The notes: generated from the sequence alone by a model not told the origin. A stretch of 64,000 nt of DNA from Bisporella sp. PMI_857 (GCA_021307315.1 JAJSPD010000071.1:124001-188000), one strand, 5' to 3'; positions 1-11,428 are shown, numbered from the stretch's first letter. Numbers and translations: made by a program.

Positions 1-241
1 AGATAAGGTGATATGTGCCAGGTCAAATTAATTTGGCATAGACCATATATTTTTCACCGTGGTACAGGCGATCACCTCACCAATTAACACGACCGGGTAT
101 GTAGACAGCACAAGTTATGAACAATTCATTCGATGATAGTACGTGCATAATATACAATGAACATATACGAGTCAACCAAACAACTTCCAGCCATTATTCA
201 TGGAGACGTAACTTCAACAATTATCTACTTCAGGTGTGCCA

Positions 242-1354
242 TCATCCAACACACAGAACCTGGCCGACCGAGAGACTACAAGCTGAGTTGAGAGATGGGT
301 TGAGTGAGCGAAGGGTCGCCTCGGTGATACTAAATTTGGTCCAGACAGCCCAGCACGAATCGCCGGAGACAACGGTGTATGACTTTTTGCATCCAGTTGA
401 GCCTCCACCTCCAGTAGAGCATACCGACACTACTTGGCCGGCCTGAAGACTACAAGCGGCGTCCAGGGATGGATTGAGAGCTCGGAAAGCAGACTCAGTC
501 AGGCCGTATTTGGTCCAGATAGCCCAGCAGGAGTCCCCACTCACTACAGTGTGTGAGCATGAACCTCCACCACCACCACCGCCGCCACCACCACCGCCAC
601 TGCCGGTGCCTGGGCAATTATGTGCGCCGTTGACCCATCCGGTCAATCGGTTGGCAATATCAGAGACATAACAAGCTGTGGCTCCGTTGGCATCGCTCAA
701 GTCTCCGCTCGAAGCGATGCTTCCGGAATTATATACTCTGGCAGACCGATAGACGTCGCCGTACTTGTTCAGACCTTGAACAAGTCCATCCCCAGAAGCA
801 GTGCCTTGCGTGCCATCAATGATCATCTGCCGGATGCTTCCTGCTGGATCAGATGGATTGAAGCTGACGCCATTATGGGATTGCATTAGCCCTGGATTGA
901 TGACACCGTTGTTCGTTGTTGGCGCGCGAACGCAGCCCACCGACTCCTGCATGATGGTTGCCAGGATAAAGCGGTGATCGACTCCTGAGATTTGAGCGAC
1001 GGAATCGATACCTTGGCGGATCAATTTGATTTCCTCCTCGCTATCGTTGGCACCCCAGCCGTTGTTCGCGCACGAAACACGCATGTTGACTGCATTAGCA
1101 GTAAACATCTGGTTAAAGCTAACCCATTTCGATCTTTCCGGGAAATTTCCTGCTCCGCCTGAGTAGTAAGTATAAACATCTTGTCCTGCACCAATCCCAT
1201 CGTTAGGGTTGACGGTTGATGCACATCCACCTCGGTCTCCTGTGAAACAAGCCTGGTTGGTAGCTGTGCCAACGCCGCGGCTTTCCAAGTACACTGTTGG
1301 AGCTCCGATGGCGCCAGTTGCCAGAACTGCAGAAAGAATGGCTTTTGTAAACAT
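242..1354 (-). CDS. Secreted lysozyme-like protein with two C-terminal LysM domains
   Basis: A single-exon gene of 370 residues starting at an ATG. Residues 1-17 are a signal peptide. Residues about 75-240 resemble the lysozyme/lytic-transglycosylase fold, with a candidate catalytic Glu137 in MQESVGC followed by the GLMQ motif near 155-158. A glycine run (about 253-264) forms a hinge. Two LysM modules follow at about 266-312 and 322-370, each with the VVSGDSCWA(I/V)WTK core and paired cysteines. LysM modules bind chitin or peptidoglycan N-acetylglucosamine, so the protein is likely extracellular and either cuts bacterial wall or shields or binds chitin. The substrate is inferred. The glycine hinge is encoded by an almost pure GGN tract and could vary in length between strains. 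Confidence 0.85.
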   Translation of the reverse strand: MFTKAILSAVLATGAIGAPTVYLESRGVGTATNQACFTGDRGGCASTVNPNDGIGAGQDVYTYYSGGAGNFPERSKWVSFNQMFTANAVNMRVSCANNGWGANDSEEEIKLIRQGIDSVAQISGVDHRFILATIMQESVGCVRAPTTNNGVINPGLMQSHNGVSFNPSDPAGSIRQMIIDGTQGTASGDGLVQGLNKYGDVYRSARVYNSGSIASSGDLSDANGATACYVSDIANRLTGWVNGAHNCPGTGSGGGGGGGGGGGGSCSHTVVSGDSCWAIWTKYGLTESAFRALNPSLDAACSLQAGQVVSVCSTGGGGSTGCKKSYTVVSGDSCWAVWTKFSITEATLRSLNPSLNSACSLSVGQVLCVG

Positions 1355-2902
1355 TCTTACAGTTTTAATGGGGAAGAACTATAAAAGAGTGAAGTTTTCT
1401 TGAGAACTAAAGAATGAAAAGGGGTGAGTAGTCCCCGAGAAAGAATGGAATGCCCTAACAAGTAAAAGAGTGAACTTGTGCAGGATCGGGATGAGGATGA
1501 GAATACTTCAGCGGGATATCACCATAGTTATATACAAATACTAAAATTCGCAGGATTATGAACCTCGATGAAAGTCTAACGCGAAGTGCAACCCACCGTT
1601 AATCCAAAAACTAGGGCCAGGTGTAGGCACATGCATCTCATAATGTTATGTCAAAATGGATTGATATTCTCCTTTGCCTCACAGTATTCCCTTGTTAAGC
1701 TGCTCCAGAGTCTATTAGGGGGAAGTAGATGAGGGATTGGGTAGCCGAAACGTTCCAACTCCTGAAACCGATCTCAAATCGCATCTGGTGTGATCTTTAC
1801 TCCCGGCACTACCATCCTACTCGTTCACACATGCCAATATAACGTTACCTCTCATAGGGTACACTTCCCAATTCGGTAATCGACTTCACGTAGATGTACT
1901 GTTCTTGCCGAACCTTCTGTTCATAACCCCTTGCTCCTTGACACAGTATACTGGCCTGGGCAGCCTGTAGAAGGACCTCAAGCGTGCCGCAATGGTCAGC
2001 TAGTCGGCAACACCGCACACGGAGGTCTGTAACACCCCTATTACAGGATGGTTTATCCAATGAGCGTTGCCTGGACATGGTATCCTGCACAGCATGTATG
2101 AACCCTGGTCCAGACTCTATCGTAATGGAGAAGTTGACCAAGCAGAAGATAGTGGAGTAGCAGCAGAGGGACTGGGCTGCATGCAAGCACTTACGCTCCC
2201 TGACACGGCAAAGCGTGTCGCCTTGTAACGTCGCGTTCGATTCTACGAGACTAGGCGGGAGATCACCAGGACCTGGAACGGTTCATCTAACGGACGGCCT
2301 GACCGTGCTGTGCCACATCGATCGGGATCGCTAACCAAGGGTAGCTCGAGATCCGCCAGGGGCAGCCTGTAAGATTGTTTCAAGAGATCAGGATGCTGAA
2401 AGATAGGGGCGGAATTCTAAGCGAGCCAATGAAAAATGACGAGGGCGGTTCTTGTCTTGAAACTGAAAACACGTGAGTGAAGGATAAGCAAACTAATAAG
2501 ATGGCACCGGACCCGAGGCAAGAATACCCCGTGTTTGTCATCTTCGGACTTGGAAAAGCAGTAGAATTCATTTTTAAGAAGTATTAATGTAGACAGATCT
2601 TTCAAACAGCTCTTTTCACCACACCTTAGACTGCCCCCACCGAAACGACACACCAAACCTCCAATAAAAGAAAGCCCCGGGTATGAATGATTTTAGCGCC
2701 AGGAAACAAAATTACAGTTCAATTAAAGACATAAAAATTCTTGAAAATGTTGAAAAGCAACCCTTGCTTTTTGAAGCTCTCCCAATTTAGGTCTGTTACT
2801 TAGCAAGTGACATAACGGAGAGTTCTAAAAGGAACCCGGTGGCCAGCAACAATAAAATGAGGCTCAAAAATTAGTGAAGACTCTTCTCCACACTCGATTC
2901 CT
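1355..2902. other. Intergenic stretch without a supportable gene
   Basis: Upstream of the LysM gene and downstream of the 1199-residue gene. Open frames are short and start mostly at non-ATG codons. The longest, on the minus strand at 1845-2186, has no recognisable domain or splice context. The sequence is unremarkable in base composition. Confidence 0.4.
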
Positions 2903-5900
2903 TCAAGAGGATTGGTCCACTTTGGGAGGACTACTTCTTAGGAAACCCTCTGAATCATAAAGGCTCTCCCGCCCTGCGCTGCCTGGAGCTCCTGCACTCA
3001 ACTTGTCCCAGACTGAGCCTTTCTTCTTGCGCAATTTCCGTGGTGTTTCTTTTGGCTTCTCTAGATCTTTGACAACCTTTACAGACTTTTTATCACTATT
3101 TGCAACTGCCGCAACCCCATTATTGGGGGCTCTGGCCAATTGGCCTGCATCTAGATATCTTTCTACAATCAAGTTCTTTACTTCCCCAGGCTTCCTTTCA
3201 TTGTAGTGTGATTGAGAGCAGACGATATTTCTATCGCCTACAGCAGTGACACACTCCACAGGCACTTCTACAACCGATGTTCTCACAGCTCGGCTCTTAG
3301 TCTCGCTCTTTGGAGATCGAGCACCGACATTGGTCCGTTGGCTGGGAACATTCCTAGACCTATTTCGCGCTCCACCGGATGAAGGACTTGTTGATGACTG
3401 TGGTGCTGAATTCTCTTTAGTATCCTCCCCGCTGGGTGATAGAATGATCTTGCTCCACCTATCGGGCGAAGCAGCCTCGAGCTTGGAGGGCGGTTCCTGT
3501 CGTAGGTTCTTAGGAATGGTGTCCGACCAATAATCACTGCGGACTGGACTTTCTAATTCCAGAATCTCGACGCGCTCCTTTTGGTCGAGTGATAGTTCTG
3601 AGAGGGTATTGTGCCAAATGCTACTTCTAGTATGTGAAGAGAATCTCCGAATATCTTCTCTCTCAGTTTCTGATTCCGTCATGGGACTGGACATCAATGC
3701 ATCCATAGGGTTGACCGGAGTCGCATCAACAATATATTCCGGGGCGCATTCGTTTTCCTGTTCTAGGTCAGAAGACCTCTCTCGGACTGCTCTTTCCCTT
3801 TGCAGGATTCGCCTCCTTGAAACTTTAATCTTTGAGGCCCGTGAATCGGTCGTAGCAGGTTTTGTGACGCGAGTTTTAGAACCGGGCGATGTCAATACGT
3901 TCTGACTGATACGGCGATTAAGATTGTGATAGTGGCGACTTCCCCTTTCTTTAATATGGTATCTCTCTCGGAAGTTTGTCGTGGTTGGGCTTGGACTAGG
4001 GCTCTTCTCAGCCCTGCGCTCGATACTGTACAAGCTGGATGGGCTTTCATACTTGGAAACTTCAGAGTTCATGCGTCGTAACATACAAATCGACTGATGG
4101 AGGGATTCCCTAGGAGGAAGGCCTCTAACAGGCGACCGAGTAGGTGACGGTGATGAAGGGGGATGCGGATGGGTGATGGGACTTTCGACTTTGCCAGGAA
4201 GCTCACGTGGTCCAGTCAGGTGTCCTGGTATACAGGGTAGCGTGAGAACTGGCTGAGGAAGTTTGTGCTTCTCGAGCGCTTTCAGGATTTCAGAATTTGG
4301 GGATAATGCCGGAGAACTGCTCGGCTGAGGAAAATCCGATGTACTTATCTGTGCCGGTGCTTGTGCTTGGATAGGTTTCGTTGTAGGCAGGACAGAGAAT
4401 GTTGCAGGAACGAACTTAATGGTCTGGTTTGCCGGCGGCAAGTGTGGGTTATTTTTGGAAGCATTGCTTGCTGGCGGCTGAGGGAAACCGATCATCTCAT
4501 CAAGTAGAGCAGTAGGCGTGGGCATGGGTGATATACTGCATTCTCTCCTTGTGTGCGTTGTTGAAGGGGAAAGCTTCGACTTAGAGCGGAAGAACTCGTC
4601 CTCAGATGTTTGCGACTCAGTATAGTAATTCCCTGCTAGGGTAGGGCTTAATCGGATTGGGGGTAATCTAACAGGTGATAGTCTTACTGGTGAGAATTTC
4701 GTAGGAGACGGCAAAGTTGGCGAGTAGATTTGAATATCTCCTATCGGAGAGACAGTTGTTCTTCCCATTGGCGCCTTTGGTGGGATGTAGATGTGAGGAT
4801 CAAATCGTGGACCAGCCGGCGCGTGATTATGTTGTCTTCTTTCTAGAAGTGATTTTGCAGGGCTGGGCCTTTTAGAAGAGTTTATAGGACGTATGCCCGG
4901 TGAACCAGGGTTGAACTTGAATGGTGTCATTTCACTTTCAGACTCCTCTGATTCTTCCGGAACCATTGAGACACTGGATGGCGGAGGTGGCAGAAGTACT
5001 GACATCCGAACGGTTGTGGATCGTTTATGTCCCTTTCTCCTATTTTGAGATGAGCTTGGGCTAGTGTGATTAGACGCCCGTGGAGACCACTGAAAAGGAC
5101 TGTTTTGAGGTTGGAAAGTAATGACCGAAGAGTTTCGTTTGGAAGGAGTTTGGCTATTCCCAGATATGTCCGCAAGTGGAGATGAGGCTTTGCCTGCAGC
5201 AGATATCGACTTGCGGATCTGAAGAGGGCGAGGTTGAATTATTTTGTCACTCATCAAAGGCATCATAGTGTTAGAGGAATAGAATGGGTCGTTGATAAGA
5301 GATAATCCTTGGGGGCTTGGTGACTGGCTTAGTTTGCGGCCGAGAGCGAGTACTGATGCCCTGCTTCCTTTTTGGACCATTGTAGGCAAGTTCTTAGATT
5401 CTCCTGGGGAGATTCGAATAGGCGATATATTGCGGCGCCTCTCATAGTCAGTTTGACCTTGTCTGCTTGGTGAAGCAAGCGGCCGCGGTACAATGGCATC
5501 AGGAATATTCCGAGCACAGAGACTATCTTCGGAGGAAGCCGGTGATACCTGCCGTGTACAATTCGTCTGTTCCACACCTCGTACTGCTCTTCTCCTTGGG
5601 CTTGGTGTCCGGAGCAGTTCTTCGTTGTATGTAGAGCTCCGAAGAGATGCCGTTGATTTGTTAGCAATTAAAGCCTCCTGGCTTTCTTTCATCCTTACTT
5701 TTCTGGCGGGACTTGGGAGTTTCTCTGAAGGCGGGGGGCCAGAACGGTTGAAGCTAGTCAATGTTCGAGAAAGACTCTTCCGACGGGCATGGGAAGGCTT
5801 CAGACGTTCGGATGTTGAGCGCAGGATAGTTGTCAACTGATGCTCCGACTGAGCGCGTTGTCGGCCTGAATAGCGTGTAATATCCTTAGAAACTTTGGTC

Positions 5901-6502
5901 TTGATGTTCCGAGAGTAAGTTCTTCCTGGCCATTTCGGTTCAGAGGCTATTATGTATCCAGGAGGTGCTACTTGGTTTAAGGTAATCGTTGATTGAGATT
6001 GAGATTGTAGGCGGACCAATCCATGTAGTGCATTAGGAACCTGTCCTGAATTCGCAAGTGGCCACGAGTCTCTGATTCCCGTTGATAGACGTGAAAGAGC
6101 CCGTGTAGGAGACATCTTTTTCGTATTTGCTCGCTCCAATTGTGGATCATTATGAAGATCATATGTTGGCATAATGGTGTCGATTTGAAGTGGAGGAGCC
6201 CGTTTGTGGGGTGGCAGCGTGGGTATTATGGACATTGTATTCGGGGTATAAACATCCCGTGGTCGGTCAGCACGAAGGAAAGCAGCCAATTCCTCATTTT
6301 CCAATGGCGATGTTGCTTCGGTATTCTGCATTTTGGCGCGTTTTCTTCGATCGTTTCTCTTCAAGAGATAGATCGTTGTCGACGCGCACACCAGAAGCAG
6401 AACTGCGGCTCCACCAACAGCTATCCCAATAATAGTGCCTTGTGAGAGAGTGCCTGCTATTGCGGGCATGTTGCGAATATGAACCGCAGGAGGAAGAGAC
6501 AT
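2903..6502 (-). CDS. Large single-pass membrane protein with disordered Ser/Pro/Arg-rich cytosolic tail
   Basis: An uninterrupted 1199-codon frame starting at an ATG. A short N-terminus is followed by one hydrophobic segment (about residues 20-47, GTIIGIAVGGAAVLLLVC...) ending in a basic stop-transfer stretch (KRNDRRKRAK). The rest is low-complexity and rich in Ser, Pro, Arg and Lys, with many S/T-P sites such as a run of SPVRLSP-type repeats around 620. There is no signal peptide and no enzyme domain. The layout suggests a plasma-membrane or endomembrane anchor with a long disordered cytosolic region, possibly a phosphorylated scaffold. I do not recognise a named family. The absence of introns over 3.6 kb contrasts with most neighbours. 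Confidence 0.75.
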   Translation of the reverse strand: MSLPPAVHIRNMPAIAGTLSQGTIIGIAVGGAAVLLLVCASTTIYLLKRNDRRKRAKMQNTEATSPLENEELAAFLRADRPRDVYTPNTMSIIPTLPPHKRAPPLQIDTIMPTYDLHNDPQLERANTKKMSPTRALSRLSTGIRDSWPLANSGQVPNALHGLVRLQSQSQSTITLNQVAPPGYIIASEPKWPGRTYSRNIKTKVSKDITRYSGRQRAQSEHQLTTILRSTSERLKPSHARRKSLSRTLTSFNRSGPPPSEKLPSPARKVRMKESQEALIANKSTASLRSSTYNEELLRTPSPRRRAVRGVEQTNCTRQVSPASSEDSLCARNIPDAIVPRPLASPSRQGQTDYERRRNISPIRISPGESKNLPTMVQKGSRASVLALGRKLSQSPSPQGLSLINDPFYSSNTMMPLMSDKIIQPRPLQIRKSISAAGKASSPLADISGNSQTPSKRNSSVITFQPQNSPFQWSPRASNHTSPSSSQNRRKGHKRSTTVRMSVLLPPPPSSVSMVPEESEESESEMTPFKFNPGSPGIRPINSSKRPSPAKSLLERRQHNHAPAGPRFDPHIYIPPKAPMGRTTVSPIGDIQIYSPTLPSPTKFSPVRLSPVRLPPIRLSPTLAGNYYTESQTSEDEFFRSKSKLSPSTTHTRRECSISPMPTPTALLDEMIGFPQPPASNASKNNPHLPPANQTIKFVPATFSVLPTTKPIQAQAPAQISTSDFPQPSSSPALSPNSEILKALEKHKLPQPVLTLPCIPGHLTGPRELPGKVESPITHPHPPSSPSPTRSPVRGLPPRESLHQSICMLRRMNSEVSKYESPSSLYSIERRAEKSPSPSPTTTNFRERYHIKERGSRHYHNLNRRISQNVLTSPGSKTRVTKPATTDSRASKIKVSRRRILQRERAVRERSSDLEQENECAPEYIVDATPVNPMDALMSSPMTESETEREDIRRFSSHTRSSIWHNTLSELSLDQKERVEILELESPVRSDYWSDTIPKNLRQEPPSKLEAASPDRWSKIILSPSGEDTKENSAPQSSTSPSSGGARNRSRNVPSQRTNVGARSPKSETKSRAVRTSVVEVPVECVTAVGDRNIVCSQSHYNERKPGEVKNLIVERYLDAGQLARAPNNGVAAVANSDKKSVKVVKDLEKPKETPRKLRKKKGSVWDKLSAGAPGSAGRESLYDSEGFLRSSPPKVDQSS

Positions 6503-7904
6503 CTTGATCCGAGTTGATAGAAATCATGCGCCACAAATTGAAACAAAATCGATACTTCCTTTCTTCCAAGAAAAGCTAGTTGCTTTGAAAATGGGTTTGA
6601 ATAATTAATTAAGTAGGCAATGAAAAGTTTCAACAGTAATTGAAACGATATTGAACGAGCGACAGACGGTAGGGACTGGCAATATGGCGAGCGGCGCAAA
6701 CCAAACAACAATTAGGAGGAAGGTCCAAAGCCAAACAAGAGATAAACATGGGCTTTCGGATTGTCAACGCCATCTGAAAGACAACGTGGTTGGAATGCTC
6801 CCTTCAAGGTGGTGCATTCCTCAAACAGGGAGGCCACATATTTCATTTTCTGACCTTGGCCGTCACTTGATGCCCCAATGCACTTAGAAGAAATGCCAGA
6901 ATTGCATTGCAACGTTTTCTCCATATGATAATGATAATAAAAACTATCTGTTTCTCATTACATTGAAGGTACAGTACATCTGTAAAATATGCGATCTGGT
7001 CTGTTGGGAGCCGTGGCAGTAGAATATCCGTACCATTGCAGTGATACCTCGGAACCAATCATAGCCATAGTCGGTACAGGAGATTCAGCGCTTCAATTGA
7101 GTCGTGTGACCTTCAAGGTTGCGATGTTGCTGATGCTGAGGTTGATGTGATGTTGAGCTTCGACGCGATTTGAGATGTGGTCGTGTCTTGGCAAATTTGA
7201 GCCTCACGTTTTGTTGTTGCTGGCTGTTACCTAGCAAAATGTATTGAGACCCATCCGCATCTCATTTATCGTCACCACCATTAGCCAAGGTCATCATGGT
7301 ACCGTGGAAGTGCAAGCAGATTGCTCATATCAGCAGCAATGTGCTATGCATAATTGGAGACAATTGCTATGAAGTCTTTCCGATGCTATACCGCAGCAAG
7401 GCCGCGGCTCGCCCCTTTCCCAAAACCGACTGATCACTTGTTCCATGAGAACGGAACAGAAACAGCCGCTTCTATTAATGCGGTGAACAACTTTGGGACA
7501 ACTGTCTGAGCCATCATCATTGGCGCTGGTACCTGATTTTCCGCCGTCGTTGAGCTCGCGCCGCAATGTCCCGACCTACAACATAATACTTTCATCCGAT
7601 AATATCACAAATGCAAACGCTTGATTCGCTAATGTTATGCCGAAGCGATACCCTACGGTCCATGTGAGCATGTAAATGGGTTTCCCCATCTGCCATAAAG
7701 ATCTGCTACGCTGGGGACCGGAAGATTACGCGCTCAATTGACAAGACGCGCGACGGCACTACATGGCCCTGCTACAGTGATATAAAAGTCACGATCCATC
7801 GTCTGGCGAAAAGGCCAAAAGTCTTTTTTACATCATCTCCTTAAGTTTACGCTCAGTTGTAGCAATTTGTCAACAACGTGATCCTGATCCCCACGACTCA
7901 ACAA
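6503..7904. other. Divergent intergenic region between the membrane protein and the SDR gene
   Basis: No convincing coding frame is present. It must contain promoters for both flanking genes because they are transcribed away from each other. The only clear element is a TATA box near 7781. A CTGGGG hexamer near 7701 fits the CreA-type SYGGRG consensus, but such short matches are frequent by chance. Confidence 0.4.
7781..7788 (+). promoter_or_regulatory. Probable TATA box of the SDR gene
   Basis: TATAAAAG lies 124 bases before the predicted start codon at 7905 and is the best core-promoter match in this upstream region. Spacing would allow a 5' leader of roughly 90 bases. Assigned by sequence match alone. 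Confidence 0.4.
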
Positions 7905-9039
7905 ATGGCAGACGGCGGCTATCTTGTAGGAGGAGACTTCGTACAGAATAATACGACCCCACCGGAACCCAGTACAAATATATTCAGTCTCGCTGGTCGA
8001 ACGGCTATTATATCTGGCGCAGGAGGAGGAATTGGATTGGCAAGTCCCTTCTTTGCCTACCCATCTAAGATTCCATTGGTCTGGATTGCTAACTGTAGGG
8101 ATTTCACAGGCTGTGGCCGAGGCATTCGCTGGTGCAGGTGCTAATGTTGCCATTTGGTATAATAGCAATGCCCGTGCTGTGGAAGAAGCGCATAACATTG
8201 AAGTCAAATACAATGTAAAATGTATGGTCCTGATTGGAGCGCGTATATCATCCATGAACTGAACCCCACCAGGCAAAGCTTACCAAGTCGACATCTCCAC
8301 ATATGAGGCAATAGAACGGGCAGTTAACCTAGCCATCTCAGACCTCGGCGGCCGCCTGGATATCTTTGTCGCAAACGCTGGTATAACATGGACACAAGGT
8401 GCAGCCATCGATGGCAGTGTGGACCATTACAAACATGTGATGAATACAAATGTAGATGGCACTTTCTATTGTGCGAAAGCAGTTGGAACGATTTGGAAGC
8501 GGCAAAAAATAACAGGGAAGACAATTGATGGAAGGCCATTGACGAATTATCATGGAGGAAGCTTCATTGCCACTGCCAGCGTGAGTGCACACATCGTCAA
8601 TATTCCACAACGACAAGCGGTTTACAACGCATCCAAAGCTGGAATAGTCCATTTATGTAAGTTCTCAGCTTTGTCTTAAATTATTCATGGCCTCTCCTTG
8701 TAAGTAGCAAGATCTAAATCATGATTTACTAACTTTCCTACTTAGGTAAATCTCTTGCGGTTGAATGGGTTAGCTTCGCACGGGTAAACTGTGTCTCGCC
8801 TGGCTATATAGCAACCGAAATCACCTCTTTTGCTGATCCTGCCATGAAAGATATATGGAGAAGCAAAACACCAATGGGTCGAGAAGGGCAAGCACATGAG
8901 CTCAAAGGGATTTACTTATACTTGGCTTCAGATGCAGCCTCCTATACCACGGGTAAGATAGTCGAACAGTTTGCTTGAGATAAGCTGATTTTAATTAGGT
9001 GCTGATATGATTGTTGACGGCGGATATAGCATAATTTAA
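7905..9039 (+). CDS. Short-chain dehydrogenase/reductase, sugar/polyol reductase-like
   Basis: Five exons (7905-8039, 8110-8221, 8273-8656, 8746-8952, 8999-9039) give 292 residues. A classical SDR: cofactor loop GAGGGIG at 38-44, NAG at 117-119, and catalytic Ser187, Tyr200 and Lys204 (YNASK). The C-terminus ends in the usual DGGYSI. The family contains NADP(H)-dependent sorbose reductases and mannitol or arabinitol dehydrogenases, and the WYNSN stretch after the second strand fits that branch; the exact substrate is inferred. The first intron is GC-AG (GCAAGT donor), because only that junction restores an uninterrupted GIGLAVAEAF helix. A GTG 27 bases upstream is not used as start. It probably acts in the cytosol. 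Confidence 0.88.
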
Positions 9040-9567
9040 AGAGCATCTTCGCCTTAGAGCTACTAGTCTCAGTTCTCTGATGAAGCGCTTAAGTGATGAA
9101 ACATGGCCAGTGTCCATAGTTCTCATCTTCAACCATATCACTTCACGCTTATCAGTTCATTTGGCTGCCCCTATCCTCTATTCATTCGCCCTCAACTCAT
9201 GTTTCAAGCCTCAAGGCAATTGACCATGGCCGGTTCTGGTATTACCTCAATCTACCTTCCTCTTTCCGTCTCTGAAATTCCATACTCGTAAGGGCACTCG
9301 TGTTTTGGGGCAAACTTAATAGCAGTAGCATTAACACGCGATTCAATTACAAAGTGATCAATGGTTGATATACAGAAGTTTTAATCACTACAGTACTATA
9401 CATGCTAGGACTTGTGCCTGCCCTCTGCGTAATCTGTGGCGGCGTTGTTAAGCTGAGTCCGATCGTTACAACCCGCAGTTAATCTATAATATCTTCCTTA
9501 ATATTTTCTTAAGTACTCCACTAGAGTCTCAATTCAACATGCACAGTATACCTCCAGACTTGGCTTC
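9040..9567. other. Intergenic region between convergent genes
   Basis: The 3' ends of the SDR and the TET/JBP-like gene face each other here. Only short frames and AT-rich sequence are seen, consistent with untranslated regions and terminators that cannot be pinned down. Confidence 0.4.
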
Positions 9568-10487
9568 TCATAGTTTGTCCAGGTAGGCATTTGATATCAG
9601 GTAGCCTTTGTCTATAGAAGAGTCACCCGAGCGTTTGGATGAATCTGGATTTCCCTCCCATCCATATGCCCCATGGAGGTCGACTTGATAAATGTCTTCC
9701 GGCTCCTGTTCCTCTGATTCAGTATAGCATGGGTCATACAAATCCAAATCTATCTCTCCAGATTTTATATCGGAGTCCGACTCAGATTGCGGATAAGTTT
9801 CTGACTTCTTCATCTTTCCTGGAACATAGTCAGGGTGCCAAGGGTCCGTCTCGATCGGAGGGAGCTTCCGCAGAAGGCGATGAGCATAATTTCTCACCGG
9901 TTGGTGGTTAGTATACAGAAGGAAGTTCCGATATCCTGTCCAGTCCGCAACGAAATGCTCCAATTCAGCACCTCTAAAAATGATGCAGTCCCCTCGCTGG
10001 TATTTAATAGCCTTGGCCAGCTGGGGAAAGCATATATCTCCGCCTATCCCCTTGTCAGCGGCTTATCATCAGCGCTTCCTGGCCAACCGACCTGTATAGT
10101 TACCTAGCGGCACGAGGCCTGCAAATCCAAATTCCACGTCCGTGCTATCAGCATGCCGATCTGTGAAAGAGTTGATTCCTAGAACCACGAGTGTCGCGAA
10201 GCCAGGCAGCGACATCTTCATACGTTTCTTCTTAGGCAGCGCATTGTAGACCTCACAACATTTTTCGTACTCAGCCGGCGTCATCAAACCTCGTGAAATC
10301 CTGCACGTTATTAGTCAAGTATTCAAGTATGGGGATGGCGGCAGGGTTTAAAAACAGTATAGCGCTCAAGATCGGACCAGTGCGCGATATTGCCACAATT
10401 CTTCAGATACCAGCCTGTAGGATCGCCTCGGATGTTCTTGTTTTCCACACCGTATCGGACAAGAGGCTCAGCTAGGAATGGGGTCAT
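9568..10487 (-). CDS. TET/JBP-like 2-oxoglutarate Fe(II) dioxygenase
   Basis: Three exons (10378-10487, 10092-10300, 9568-10043) join in frame to 264 residues. The core around 65-155 has a TET/JBP-type double-stranded beta-helix pattern: GINSFTDRHADSTD carries the H-x-D metal motif (His86, Asp88), GGDICFPQL follows the next strand, LEHFVADW supplies the distal His136, and WTGYR supplies Arg145 for 2-oxoglutarate. Fungal proteins of this group are related to enzymes that oxidise 5-methylcytosine or thymine in DNA and are often expanded together with transposons. The C-terminal 90 residues are acidic and probably disordered. The family call is from motif memory, not a search. The protein is short, so it may be a minimal catalytic domain or a truncated copy. 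DNA as substrate is inferred. Confidence 0.6.
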
Positions 10488-11428
10488 CGTTTGACAGTGG
10501 TGTCTTCTCTGTAGTTATTGCGGGAACAGTGTTGAAAGCAGAGCAGGAAGTACAATGTTTCAAGCGTCAGAACTGTAGGACACGTTTTCTAGTCTTGTTT
10601 CTTTCCAGTGACAACACTGCCTGTTTACAGGCAGGCAAGCAAACGGATGCTGCGAATGGTGATCTCCGCGCTCCCAGCCTCAAAACTCAGGTGAGTCTTT
10701 TGTGGGGGGGGGGGGGGGGGATTGAGTAAGCTATTTGTCCCAGAATAAATCTAACGTATCACTCGTCTACAATACTAGAAATGAGATTCCCAGAATATCC
10801 GATAAACCAGTTGCGATGACTAACAACTCTTGCAATTGAGCAAACGCTGAGATATGCAAGAAGGTTCCTTGTGCCAAAACACGCCAAATCCAAGTCCCCG
10901 GTTTCCAGTTTATTTCAATCTCGTCCTTGATGGATTTGCTTCATCTGCTCCAATTATTGTTATTTGCATCTCTATTTCTGCGAACCGAAACTTCATAGGC
11001 ATAACTAGTATCTTCCACGTTAGCTCTTTAATTGTTCTACCACTATAAACAAGTTTATCGGAAGCTCCGGCAGCAAGTTCCATCACCTTCATTGCATTCT
11101 CTAATTTCCACTAAGTCTAATGCCTGACCCAGTATTTGGATATATTAGGGTAGTCAGCCAAAGAATATCAGAAGGGCTTTGGGATGCTTTTGGCTAGTCA
11201 AAACAGAAACTATTTTAATCAATTACCACTTTGAATGATTGCCTAACTGAAGAATTCTGTATTACACGATCCTTGAATAATATTTGAAAACCCAAAAGGT
11301 CATCTCCTAATCCTTGCCAAATTATCCTCTAGGCTACGCGACTCCTCGGGTCTCTTGTCTTTATTGTTTGCTTACAGACACATTATTCGTGCCTCAGGCT
11401 AGAATACCAATCAGCCACCTTTGTAGAT
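10488..11428. other. Intergenic region with homopolymer tract
   Basis: Upstream of the dioxygenase gene. No supportable gene; it contains a 17-base G run and otherwise AT-rich sequence. Confidence 0.4.
10704..10720 (+). repeat. Poly-G homopolymer run (17 G)
   Basis: Seventeen consecutive G residues follow TGT and precede ATTGAG. Such runs are prone to slippage, so the exact length may be an assembly or sequencing artefact. Confidence 0.8.

Noticed and set aside
1845..2186. 113-codon minus-strand frame
   Set aside because: No motif, no splice partners, and composition like the surrounding intergenic DNA.
8044..8098. GT-AG alternative for the first SDR intron
   Set aside because: It would add four residues inside the nucleotide-binding helix (GIGLARISQAV) and uses a weak GTCCCT donor. 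The GC-AG form restores the standard motif.
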